DNA from: JANMEX01 sp031423755
Lineage (GTDB): Bacteria > Pseudomonadota > Alphaproteobacteria > Rhizobiales > Rhizobiaceae
Length of the DNA stretch: 15,977 nt
Assembly: GCA_031423755.1 (NCBI GenBank)
Contig: JANPGC010000241.1
Coordinates: forward strand, 1 to 15,977
Direction of reading: 5' to 3'
Shown: positions 1 to 6,672 of the stretch, in pieces
Position numbering within the stretch: position 1 is the first letter of the stretch
How the letters are laid out: each line of letters begins with the position of its first letter
Notes under the pieces: model-generated
Database searches by the model: none
The model's input: the letters and a program-made list of their open reading frames with translations, nothing else
Told to the model about the DNA's origin: nothing
Made by a program: the position numbers and the translations under genes

Positions 1-1
1 G

Positions 2-616
2 AGGGGACTGCGCGCCGACGCAACCGCCTTCATCTTCACGCTCCCCCGCCACCTCTATGCCGCCATCATGCTTATCCTGCGCCCGGCAGAATCTGCCGTC
101 CGCCGTCTCATCCTCATCGCCGCACGCGGCCTCAGCCTCAAACCGCGCGCGCCGCGCCCGCTTCCGGCCGGTCTGGCAGGTTTCGGCCAAGCAAGCGCGT
201 CAAAAATCCCATCCTTCAACCTCTTCGATCCGCTCAAGCATTTCACGCTTGATGATTACGACAACAACGCCCTGCCGAGCTTCAGCTTTGACAGTTCCTA
301 CGATCCGGAATTCCACGCGCCGCATTTCTCGCAACCAGACGAAACCGTAAACGCAACCCTGCTTTTCGCCCGCCTGCGCGCGCTGCGCCACGCACTGAGC
401 GACCTCCCCAAACAGGCCCGCCGCCTCGCCCGCTGGCAGGTGCGGCGCGATCTCTTGCTCAAGAGCAAGGCCCCCTTCAAACCGATGCGCATGTCAATCT
501 TCCGCCCCGGCCTCCCGCCCGGCTGGCGGCAACGGAGCATTCACGAAGTCGATGACGTGCTGAGAGAGTGCCACGGGCTGGCGCGTGATTTGGTCAACGG
601 GCCGGATACGGGGTGA
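2..616 (+). CDS. Hypothetical protein, 5' end missing
   Basis: The frame is open from the left edge of the window to a TGA at 614-616, so the true start lies upstream. About 204 residues are visible, and the first internal Met is at 68. I do not recognise the protein. It has a basic, slightly hydrophobic first part, a middle rich in Phe, Ser and Asp (roughly 65-105), then a basic helical part with many Arg and Leu. It ends in a stretch containing RPGLPPGW and a His-Glu-Val-Asp motif followed by Arg-Glu-Cys-His. No signal peptide, catalytic motif or clear membrane segment is visible. The long open frame, its GC-rich third positions and its agreement with the gene direction that follows support a real gene. 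It is separated from rpsF by 381 bases, so it is probably not in the same operon. Function unknown. Confidence 0.6.
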   Translation, partial: RGLRADATAFIFTLPRHLYAAIMLILRPAESAVRRLILIAARGLSLKPRAPRPLPAGLAGFGQASASKIPSFNLFDPLKHFTLDDYDNNALPSFSFDSSYDPEFHAPHFSQPDETVNATLLFARLRALRHALSDLPKQARRLARWQVRRDLLLKSKAPFKPMRMSIFRPGLPPGWRQRSIHEVDDVLRECHGLARDLVNGPDTG

Positions 617-997
617 GTCTTGGCGAACACTCGCACAGGCAAACTCCCGGAAGGTCCCGCCTTTCCGGCGCTTTGGCTTGTCCATTGCCAAGGGTGCCGT
701 TTTTCCATCGAAATCCCGGCGTTCAGGCCGGTTTCCGGACAAAACAACCGCCCCCGCGCTTGCAATTGCGCCCGAAACAATGCATAGGCCCGCTCGTTCA
801 CGGTTCGAAACCCAGTTGGGGGCTGAACGGAGGGCCGGTCAAAAGACCGTCAGTTGCGAGTTGCAACAGCCTCCCGTGTCTCCGCTCTCGATCCGTCCAC
901 GCGTCCTTTCTTCCCGCTTCAAGCGGTTTTGATCGGTTCGCAGAGGCTTAGCCACTGGCTTTGAATGTCGTGAACGAGAACGAAGAAAGGCATTTAT
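617..997 (+). promoter_or_regulatory. Leader/promoter region of the rpsF operon
   Basis: No convincing gene lies in these 381 bases. Three small hairpins can be drawn. One is CGGTC-AAAA-GACCG at 836-849, a second is GTTGC-GAGTT-GCAAC at 853-867, and a third is CCGCT-TCA-AGCGG at 914-926, followed directly by TTTT at 927-930. A weak promoter-like -35, TTGCAA at 760-765, has no good -10 at the usual distance. The ribosome binding site of rpsF is AAAGG at 986-990, seven bases before the ATG. Many bacteria regulate rpsF through an S6:S18-binding element in this leader. Whether any of these hairpins is that element cannot be settled by eye. Confidence 0.4.
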
Positions 998-1456
998 ATG
1001 GCATTATACGAACACGTGTTCATGGCCCGCCAGGACATTTCCCAGCAGCAGGTCGACGCTCTTGTCGAACAGTTCAAGGGGATCATCGAAGCCGCTGGTG
1101 GCTCCGTCGGACGCATTGAAAACTGGGGCCTGCGCTCGCTGACCTATCGGGTCAACAAGAACCGCAAGGCTTATTACACCCTCATGGACATCACTGCTCC
1201 CTCCTCGGCTGTCGCCGAAGTGGAACGCCAGCAGGGCATTTCCGAAGACGTCCTGCGCTTTTTCACCATCAAGGTCGATGCGCACGAGACCGGCCCGTCG
1301 GCCATGCTCGCCAAGCGCGACCGTGACGATGACCGCGGCAACGACCGTGGCGACCGTTTCGACCGCCCGCGCCGTGACCGCGGCGACCGCCCCGACCGTG
1401 GTGACCGTCCGCCGCGCCGTCCGCGCGATGAAGACGCTGAAGTGGCAGGAGCATAA
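998..1456 (+). CDS. rpsF: 30S ribosomal protein S6
   Basis: S6 sits on the platform of the small ribosomal subunit, where it binds 16S rRNA as a pair with S18. The first ~100 residues match the S6 fold: the start MALYEHVFMARQDIS, then the segment with NWGLRSLTYRVNKNRKAYY near residues 42-60, which covers the conserved G-x-R-x-L-x-Y core, and the end of the fold near DVLRFFTIKV (84-93). Beyond residue 106 there is a tail of about 40 residues made almost only of Arg, Asp, Gly and Pro, containing DRGDR three times (116, 127, 133). This makes the protein 152 residues, longer than the ~100-135 of many S6 proteins; charged tails are common in alphaproteobacteria. The ATG is preceded by AAAGG at good spacing. 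rpsR starts two bases after the stop. Confidence 0.97.
   Translation: MALYEHVFMARQDISQQQVDALVEQFKGIIEAAGGSVGRIENWGLRSLTYRVNKNRKAYYTLMDITAPSSAVAEVERQQGISEDVLRFFTIKVDAHETGPSAMLAKRDRDDDRGNDRGDRFDRPRRDRGDRPDRGDRPPRRPRDEDAEVAGA
1316..1429 (+). repeat. Low-complexity Arg/Asp/Gly repeat in the rpsF tail
   Basis: This is coding DNA for residues 107-144 of S6. Imperfect GACCGTGG/CGACCG units recur and encode DRGDR at residues 116-120, 127-131 and 133-137, with related DRPR and DRP units between them. Such DNA tends to gain or lose units by slippage. Any in-frame change would only alter tail length, because the S6 fold ends before it. Confidence 0.7.
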
Positions 1457-1458
1457 TC

Positions 1459-1707
1459 ATGACTGACATCAATCAGATCCCGACTCGTCGCCCGTTCCAT
1501 CGCCGCCGCAAGACCTGCCCGTTCTCCGGCCAGAACTCGCCGAAGATCGACTACAAGGACATCCGTCTTCTGCAGCGCTACATTTCCGAACGCGGCAAAA
1601 TCGTCCCCTCCCGCATCACCGCCGTTTCGCAGAAGAAGCAGCGCCTCCTGGCCCAGGCCATCAAGCGCGCCCGTTTCCTCGCGCTGCTGCCGTATGTGAT
1701 CGGCTGA
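1459..1707 (+). CDS. rpsR: 30S ribosomal protein S18
   Basis: S18 is the partner of S6 on the 30S platform and contacts 16S rRNA. The 82-residue protein has the full family pattern: a basic N-terminus (RRPFHRRRKTCPF), the IDYKDIRLLQRYISERGKI core at about residues 30-49, PSRITAVSQKKQRLLAQAIKRAR, and the closing FLALLPYV. Length is normal. AGGAG at 1447-1451, inside the last codons of rpsF, lies seven bases before the ATG, so the two are surely co-transcribed and probably translationally coupled, which suits the 1:1 S6:S18 pair. Certain. Confidence 0.98.
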   Translation: MTDINQIPTRRPFHRRRKTCPFSGQNSPKIDYKDIRLLQRYISERGKIVPSRITAVSQKKQRLLAQAIKRARFLALLPYVIG

Positions 1708-1719
1708 TAGTATTCGGTT

Positions 1720-1745
1720 GGGGGCGGGAAACCGCCCTCTTCTCA
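1720..1745 (+). terminator. Hairpin after rpsR, possible terminator or attenuator
   Basis: GGGCGG (1722-1727), a GAAA tetraloop (1728-1731) and CCGCCC (1732-1737) form a perfect six-pair GC stem. A G-U and a G-C pair (1720-1721 with 1738-1739) can extend it. The bases after it (TCTTCTC) are pyrimidine-rich but not a run of T, so termination may be partial. It would lower read-through from the abundant rpsF-rpsR message into the membrane-protein gene, or stabilise the 3' end. Confidence 0.5.
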
Positions 1746-1847
1746 CCTTTGCGGCGGGCGCAATCGTGAAACCATGAAACCCCGAGTTGGATTTCGGCCA
1801 ATTCCGGCAAAATCCTAACTGCACATTTGCAGGACAGCGAGCACGTC

Positions 1848-2783
1848 ATGAACCGTTCCCTATTGCCCCTTTTGATCGGAGCCGCTGCCGGCATCGCAGC
1901 CGCGCTTCTGTCCGTGGGTTCGGTGGTTCAGACCGTCCTGTCCTTTCTCCTGTTCGTCCTGACACCGCTGCCATTGATGCTGGCTGGCCTTGGCTGGGGT
2001 CCCATTGCCGGTGGAACTGCCGCCGCAGTCTGTATCTTGGCGATCTACGCGTTCGCGGGCGAGCCGCAGGCCATCATCATCGCGCTGACCACAGTCATTC
2101 CGGCAACACTTGCCGCCTACTACGGCGGCATGGCCCGGCTGGACAGTGGCCGTCCCGTTGAATGGTACCCGCTCGGCAGCATCCTTTTTGCACTGACAGT
2201 CGCCGTCGCCGCCGGTTTCATTCTGTCCGGCGTCTACATCGACTTCCCGAAAATCTCCGGCGAACTGTCCGTTGAACTGGTCAAGCGCATCGCCGACGCC
2301 GATCCCGAGTTCGCCAAAGATCCGATCGCCACGATGTCGCTCGCCAACACGCTGATCAAGGCGGTTCCCTTCCTTCAGCCGTCAAGCTGGCTTCTCGTAA
2401 TGGTCGCCAACTTCTGGCTCGCGCTTCTGGTCTCGCGCCGCTCGGGTCTTTTCCAGCGCCCGAAGGATGACTGGCCGACTTCGCTGAAAATGCCGTCGCG
2501 CGCCCTGCCCATCTTTGCCGTCACCATGGCCGCCACCTTCCTGTCCGGCGGCTGGCAGATGATGGCGTGGTGTGTTGCAGGCGCTTTCTCCACGGCGTTC
2601 GTCCTGACGGGGTTTGCCGCTCTGCACCGCATCTCGCGCGGCCAGCCTTGGCGCAGCACGGCGCTTTGGGTCGCCTACGCCACCTCGCTGACCATCGGCC
2701 TTCCGGCCATCCTTTTCCTCTTTGCGGGCCTTTATGACACCGCGAAAAAGCCAAGCGCCAATGGCGGCGCTCCAACCTTGTGA
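1848..2783 (+). CDS. DUF2232 / YybS-like integral membrane protein
   Basis: A 311-residue, very hydrophobic protein with about eight or nine predicted membrane segments (roughly 5-24, 28-47, 52-69, 74-94, 109-130, 178-197, 219-234, 238-258, 272-295). A soluble loop of about 45 residues, rich in charges, lies between 131 and 177. Position between rpsR and rplI and overall layout fit the DUF2232 family, which includes Bacillus YybS. I make this family call from context and topology, not a signature motif. The function of the family is not established; a link to ECF-type transporter membrane components has been suggested. The frame can be extended to a TTG at 1827, but that start lacks a ribosome binding site, so the ATG at 1848 is preferred. 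rplI follows 21 bases later. Confidence 0.8.
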   Translation: MNRSLLPLLIGAAAGIAAALLSVGSVVQTVLSFLLFVLTPLPLMLAGLGWGPIAGGTAAAVCILAIYAFAGEPQAIIIALTTVIPATLAAYYGGMARLDSGRPVEWYPLGSILFALTVAVAAGFILSGVYIDFPKISGELSVELVKRIADADPEFAKDPIATMSLANTLIKAVPFLQPSSWLLVMVANFWLALLVSRRSGLFQRPKDDWPTSLKMPSRALPIFAVTMAATFLSGGWQMMAWCVAGAFSTAFVLTGFAALHRISRGQPWRSTALWVAYATSLTIGLPAILFLFAGLYDTAKKPSANGGAPTL

Positions 2784-2804
2784 CTTAACGAAAGGACTAT
2801 CATC

Positions 2805-3371
2805 ATGCAGGTCATTCTACTCGAACGCATCGGCCGCCTCGGCCACATGGGCGACACTGTCAAGGTCAAGGACGGCTACGCACGCAACTTTCTTCTACCG
2901 CAGGGCAAGGCCCTTCGCGCAAACGCCGCCAACAAGCAGCGCTTTGAAGAGCAGCGCGCGACGCTCGAGACGCGCAACAATGAACGCAAATCCGTTGCGC
3001 AGACCGTTGCCGACAGCGTTGACGGCAAGACCTTCATATTCGTCCGCTCCGCCGGTGAAACCGGCCAGCTTTACGGTTCGGTCTCGGCCCGTGACGTCGC
3101 CGATCTGATCGCGGCCGAAGGTTTCGACATCAACAAGAATCAGGTTGTTCTCAACACGCCGATCAAGACCATCGGCCTGCATGCCATCGCGCTGCACCTG
3201 CACGGCGAAGTCAACGCCTCGGTCACGGTCAACATTGCCCGCACCAAGGAAGAAGCCGAACGTCAGGCCGCTGGTGAAAAGCTCGACACCGCCGACGCCA
3301 TCTACGGCTCGAACGAAGATGCAGTCGTGCCTGGTGGCATGGAGCATTTCGGCGACGGCGACGAAATGTAA
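2805..3371 (+). CDS. rplI: 50S ribosomal protein L9
   Basis: L9 binds 23S rRNA near the L1 stalk with its N-terminal domain and projects from the 50S surface. The start MQVILLERIGRLGHMGD and the following VKVKDGYARNFLLPQGKA (about 19-36) are the family signature. A charged helix at about 42-75 links to the C-terminal domain, which ends near residue 150 with HGEVNASVTVNI. About 38 further residues are acidic and low in complexity (ending EHFGDGDEM), giving 188 residues against about 149 in E. coli; such a tail is common in alphaproteobacteria. AAAGGA at 2791-2796 is eight bases before the ATG. A strong terminator follows 21 bases after the stop, closing the ribosomal block. Confidence 0.97.
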   Translation: MQVILLERIGRLGHMGDTVKVKDGYARNFLLPQGKALRANAANKQRFEEQRATLETRNNERKSVAQTVADSVDGKTFIFVRSAGETGQLYGSVSARDVADLIAAEGFDINKNQVVLNTPIKTIGLHAIALHLHGEVNASVTVNIARTKEEAERQAAGEKLDTADAIYGSNEDAVVPGGMEHFGDGDEM

Positions 3372-3388
3372 GAATCGCCGCAAAAATC

Positions 3389-3418
3389 AAAGTGCCCGGC
3401 CCAGCGCCGGGCATTTTC
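3389..3418 (+). terminator. Rho-independent terminator after rplI
   Basis: TGCCCGGC (3393-3400), a CCAGC loop (3401-3405) and GCCGGGCA (3406-3413) form a perfect eight-pair stem, followed by TTTT at 3414-3417. The preceding AAAG can pair with the T run, so the structure may also work in part on the other strand. It separates the ribosomal block from dnaB. Confidence 0.85.
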
Positions 3419-3533
3419 ATGTTACGATCTCTGTGGATATCGGTAAGACTTCGGTACCGGCGGGACGTTGAGCGACTCAACCAGCTACGGTGCTTGCGAA
3501 TCAACTCAAAAAAATGGGCGTAATCGTAATCAA

Positions 3534-5021
3534 ATGGCCGAACCAGCCCGCAAACTGACCCCGGTGTCCGATCCGCTCTACCGCAGCGCGCCGCACAATG
3601 TTGAGGCCGAACAGGCGCTGCTCGGCGCAATCCTCGTCAACAATGACGCGTTCTACCGCGTCTCGGACTTCCTCAAGCCGCAGCACTTCTTCGAGCCGCT
3701 GCACCGCAAGATCTACGAGGTCATCGGCGAGTTCATCCGCCTCAACAAGCATGCCAACCCGGTCACCCTGAAGAACTTTCTCCCTGCCGAAGACAAAGTC
3801 GGCGAAATGACCGTGGCGCAATATCTGGCGCGCCTCGCGGCAGAAGCCGTAACCGTCATCAACGCCGAAGATTACGGCCACGCTATCCACGATCTCGCCA
3901 TCCGCCGCGCCCTGATCACCATCGGCGAAGACATGGTCAATATCGCCTTCGACGCGCCGGTGGATATGATCCCGCGCAGCCAGATCGAGGACGCCGAACG
4001 CCGCCTGTTCGAGCTCGCCGAAACCGGTCGCTACGACGGCGGCTTTCAGTCCTTCACCGATGCCGTCAAGAATGCTGTCGACATGGCCAACGCCGCCTTC
4101 ATGCGCGAGGGCCATCTGTCCGGCGTCTCCTCCGGCATACGCCGCCTGGACGCCATGATGGGCGGTCTACAAGCGTCCGACCTGATCGTGCTTGCCGGAC
4201 GTCCGGGCATGGGCAAAACCTCGCTCGCCACCAACATCGCCTTCAACATTGCGGCCTCTTATGAGCCCGCCCAGCAGGCGGATGGTTCGATGAAGGCGGC
4301 CAATGGCGGCGTCGTCGGCTTCTTCTCACTGGAAATGTCGTCCGAACAGTTGGCCACCCGTATCATCTCCGAGCAGACCGAAATCTCCTCATCGAAAATC
4401 CGCCGCGGCGAAATCAACGAGGCGGACTTTTCCAAGCTGGTCGCCTGCGCCCAGATGATGCAGAAAATCCCGCTTTACATCGACCAGACCGGCGGCATTT
4501 CCATCGCCCAGCTTGCCGCCCGCGCCCGCCGGTTGAAGCGCCAGCGCGGACTTGATGTGCTCGTCATCGACTATATCCAGCTGATGCAGGGGTCATCGAA
4601 AAAGTCGGACAACCGCGTTCAGGAAGTCACCGAAATCACCACTGGCCTCAAGGCGCTCGGCAAGGAGCTTGGCGTGCCTATTATCGCGCTCTCGCAGCTT
4701 TCCAGAGCAGTCGAAAGCCGCGACGACAAGCGCCCGCAGCTGTCTGACCTTCGCGAATCCGGCTCCATCGAGCAGGACGCTGACGTTGTGCTGTTCGTCT
4801 ATCGCGACGAATATTATCTGAAGAACAAGGAACCCAAGCCCGGCACGGAGGAGCATCTGCGCTGGGAAGCCGACATGAACGGCGTGCGCGGCCGCGCCGA
4901 AGTCATCGTCGCCAAACAGCGCCATGGCCCGACCGGCACAGCTCAACTTGCCTTCCAGGCCGAATACACGCGCTTCACTGACCTTGCCGAAGACCAGTAT
5001 CTGCCGGAACGCTTCGAGTGA
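3534..5021 (+). CDS. dnaB: Replicative DNA helicase DnaB
   Basis: DnaB is the hexameric ring helicase that unwinds DNA at the replication fork and recruits primase. The 495-residue protein has the N-terminal DnaB domain (from APHNVEAEQALLGAIL, about residues 18-33, to about 125), a linker, and a RecA-like ATPase core. Visible are Walker A GRPGMGKTS with Lys228, FFSLEMS, Walker B LDVLVIDYIQL (340-350, Asp346), and the RESGSIEQDADVVLF segment. Length is normal and no intein is present. The frame extends 66 bases upstream to a TTG at 3468, but that extension (SDSTSYGACEST...) is unlike DnaB, so the ATG at 3534 is chosen. No strong ribosome binding site is seen there. The stop overlaps the alr start by four bases (GTGA). 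A promoter probably lies between the rplI terminator and 3534. Confidence 0.96.
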   Translation: MAEPARKLTPVSDPLYRSAPHNVEAEQALLGAILVNNDAFYRVSDFLKPQHFFEPLHRKIYEVIGEFIRLNKHANPVTLKNFLPAEDKVGEMTVAQYLARLAAEAVTVINAEDYGHAIHDLAIRRALITIGEDMVNIAFDAPVDMIPRSQIEDAERRLFELAETGRYDGGFQSFTDAVKNAVDMANAAFMREGHLSGVSSGIRRLDAMMGGLQASDLIVLAGRPGMGKTSLATNIAFNIAASYEPAQQADGSMKAANGGVVGFFSLEMSSEQLATRIISEQTEISSSKIRRGEINEADFSKLVACAQMMQKIPLYIDQTGGISIAQLAARARRLKRQRGLDVLVIDYIQLMQGSSKKSDNRVQEVTEITTGLKALGKELGVPIIALSQLSRAVESRDDKRPQLSDLRESGSIEQDADVVLFVYRDEYYLKNKEPKPGTEEHLRWEADMNGVRGRAEVIVAKQRHGPTGTAQLAFQAEYTRFTDLAEDQYLPERFE

Positions 5022-6184
5022 GCGCATCCGGCATGACATCCGGCCCGGCAAGCGGGCTGGCGGGCGGACGGCTGACCATTGATCTGTCAGCGCTGGCGGA
5101 CAATTATCGCCTCATGCAATTGCGATCCGGCCCGGCCAAGGCGGCAGCTGTTGTCAAAGCTGACGCATACGGGGTCGGCATCGATTTGGCCCTCCCAGCC
5201 CTGACCGCAGCAGGCTGCGATACGTTTTTCGTGGCGCAGGCCGACGAAGGCATCAATGTTCGCAAACTCGCTCCGGACGCCCGCGTCTTCGTCATCTACG
5301 GCGCGCCGAAGGGCAGCGAAGAGGCAATGCTTGAGCATCGCCTTACACCGCTGCTCTGTTCACCTGAGCAGATCGAACGCTGGGGCCGCTTGATCCGCGC
5401 TGAAGGAAGGTCGCTGCCCTATGGCATCCACGTGGACACCGGCATGAACCGCACAGGCCTGACCCTGGACGAGGCGCGGCTGATCGGCATGCATACCGAT
5501 GTGCTCAAGGCTTCCGGCCTCTGCCATGTGATGACACATCCAGCCTGCGCCGACGACCCCGCCCACCCGATGAATGCGCAACAACGCGCGCTATTCCAGC
5601 AAGTTCGCAGCATGTTCCCGGGCGTCGAATGCGCCTACGCGAACTCCGCCGCAATCCTGACCACTGGGGCCAGCGGCGGCGACATCACACGCCCCGGCAT
5701 TGCCCTTTACGGCGGTGAAGCGGTGAACGGCATGGCCAATCCGATGAAACCGGTTGTCACAGCCGAAACCCGCATCATCCAGCTGCGCTACGCCAAGACC
5801 GGAGAAACCGTCTCCTACGGCGCAACTGAGACCCTGAGCCGAGACACCAAAATCGCCGTCTGCGCCAGCGGCTATGCCGACGGCTATCACCGCGCCGGCG
5901 GAACCGGTGTCGCGCTGCGTAAAGCGGGCGTTGCCAAAGCCTGCGGCTTCCTCGCCGGCCATCGCGTCCCGGTCCTCGGCCGCATCACGATGGATTTCAC
6001 CATGTTCGACGTGACCGATTTGCCGGATGCCATCCTGGATGCATCACAATGGATCGAACTCTTCGGCAACAACATCGCGCTGGACGACGTGGCAAGGGCG
6101 GCGGGGACGATCGGGTATGAGTTGCTGACCAGCTTGGGGCGGCGCTACCATAAAACTCTTCTAGGTGAGATGGTTGTGCGATGA
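5018..6184 (+). CDS. alr: Alanine racemase
   Basis: This PLP enzyme interconverts L- and D-alanine in the cytoplasm, supplying D-Ala for peptidoglycan. The 388-residue protein has the PLP-lysine motif VVKADAYGVG (Lys47), HVDTGMNRTG near 140-150, the RPGIALYGGE segment, the GYADGYHR motif with the second catalytic residue Tyr286, and GRITMDFTMFDV near the C-terminus. All expected catalytic elements are intact. The GTG start at 5018 overlaps the dnaB stop (GTGA), suggesting coupling; an ATG at 5033 is a possible alternative and would remove only five residues. The last ~10 residues (TLLGEMVVR) follow the normal end of the family fold. Their DNA borders the low-GC gene that comes next, whose ATG overlaps the alr stop as ATGA. 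Confidence 0.95.
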   Translation: MSASGMTSGPASGLAGGRLTIDLSALADNYRLMQLRSGPAKAAAVVKADAYGVGIDLALPALTAAGCDTFFVAQADEGINVRKLAPDARVFVIYGAPKGSEEAMLEHRLTPLLCSPEQIERWGRLIRAEGRSLPYGIHVDTGMNRTGLTLDEARLIGMHTDVLKASGLCHVMTHPACADDPAHPMNAQQRALFQQVRSMFPGVECAYANSAAILTTGASGGDITRPGIALYGGEAVNGMANPMKPVVTAETRIIQLRYAKTGETVSYGATETLSRDTKIAVCASGYADGYHRAGGTGVALRKAGVAKACGFLAGHRVPVLGRITMDFTMFDVTDLPDAILDASQWIELFGNNIALDDVARAAGTIGYELLTSLGRRYHKTLLGEMVVR

Positions 6185-6672
6185 ACAATTGTGTCTTCGC
6201 CTTCGCTGCCTTTCAGCTGTTGGCTACCACGACAGCATTCTCGTGTTCGATGCCACCAGATTGGTCGCTCGACAAGGAATTCAAAAAATCGGCATTTGTT
6301 TTCCGGGCCGTGGCAGTGCGCACTGAGGCCTTCATGCCTACTGTTGGGGAATTTCTAAACAGCAGCGAATTCGATCTACGTTACGTACGGGTGCATTTTG
6401 AAGTTGAGGAGATTATCAAAGGCAAGCCTCCCAAGGACGGCTATGCAATAACCAACAACGGCTATTTCGGAGGTTGCGCAGTCCCTATCTTGGCTGGTGT
6501 GCCTTACGTTGTCTTCGTCGATGAGTTGGATGGCAAAGACGCCCAAAACGTCGATCTTGTTGGTTCAATCGGTGTCATTTCGGACCTCGGTACCGAAATG
6601 CTGCCTCAAAACCCGGTGTTGACGGATGAAGCCATGAGCAAATTCCGCATTCTGTCAAAGAAGGGAAAATAG
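6181..6672 (+). CDS. Small secreted protein, possible TIMP/netrin-like domain
   Basis: A 163-residue protein with a likely Sec signal peptide: a hydrophobic stretch at residues 4-19, then TTAFSC with Cys22 at or near the mature end. The lipobox is poor, so lipoprotein is possible but unlikely. The mature part has a Cys-Ser-x-Pro-Pro start, a segment with Ala-x-Val-Phe-Arg-Ala-Val (near 38-45), an EEIIKGKPP turn (76-84), GGCA with Cys99 and a GVPYVVFVDE strand. This order (N-terminal Cys, 'exposed and exported' strand, K-G turn, Cys-G-x, G-x-x-Y strand) resembles bacterial TIMP/netrin-like OB folds, in which the two Cys form a disulfide; that is inference. GC is about 50% by my count against about 60-65% nearby, suggesting later acquisition. 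Its ATG overlaps the alr stop, and radA begins at the base after its TAG. Confidence 0.75.
   Translation: MNNCVFAFAAFQLLATTTAFSCSMPPDWSLDKEFKKSAFVFRAVAVRTEAFMPTVGEFLNSSEFDLRYVRVHFEVEEIIKGKPPKDGYAITNNGYFGGCAVPILAGVPYVVFVDELDGKDAQNVDLVGSIGVISDLGTEMLPQNPVLTDEAMSKFRILSKKGK
6661..6666 (+). promoter_or_regulatory. Ribosome binding site deciding the TTG start of radA
   Basis: AAGGGA lies six bases before the TTG at 6673 and is embedded in the last codons of the upstream gene. That gene is in the same frame as radA, and its TAG at 6670-6672 directly precedes the TTG. An upstream start is therefore impossible, and the next in-frame ATG would delete the zinc finger. Confidence 0.75.

Noticed and set aside
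800..813. GGTTCGAAACC, resembling a tRNA T-arm
   Set aside because: The T stem does not pair beyond two bases, and no acceptor, D or anticodon arm can be drawn around it.
1174..1824. 216-residue open frame antisense to rpsF-rpsR
   Set aside because: It overlaps two certain ribosomal genes, and its Arg/Ser-rich middle is just the reverse reading of the S6 repeat tail.
3468..3533. 22-residue N-terminal extension of DnaB from a TTG
   Set aside because: The added residues do not resemble DnaB, there is no ribosome binding site, and MAEPARK at 3534 is a plausible native start.
3501..4115. 204-residue open frame antisense to dnaB
   Set aside because: It is contained in dnaB apart from its end, with no motif or start signal of its own.
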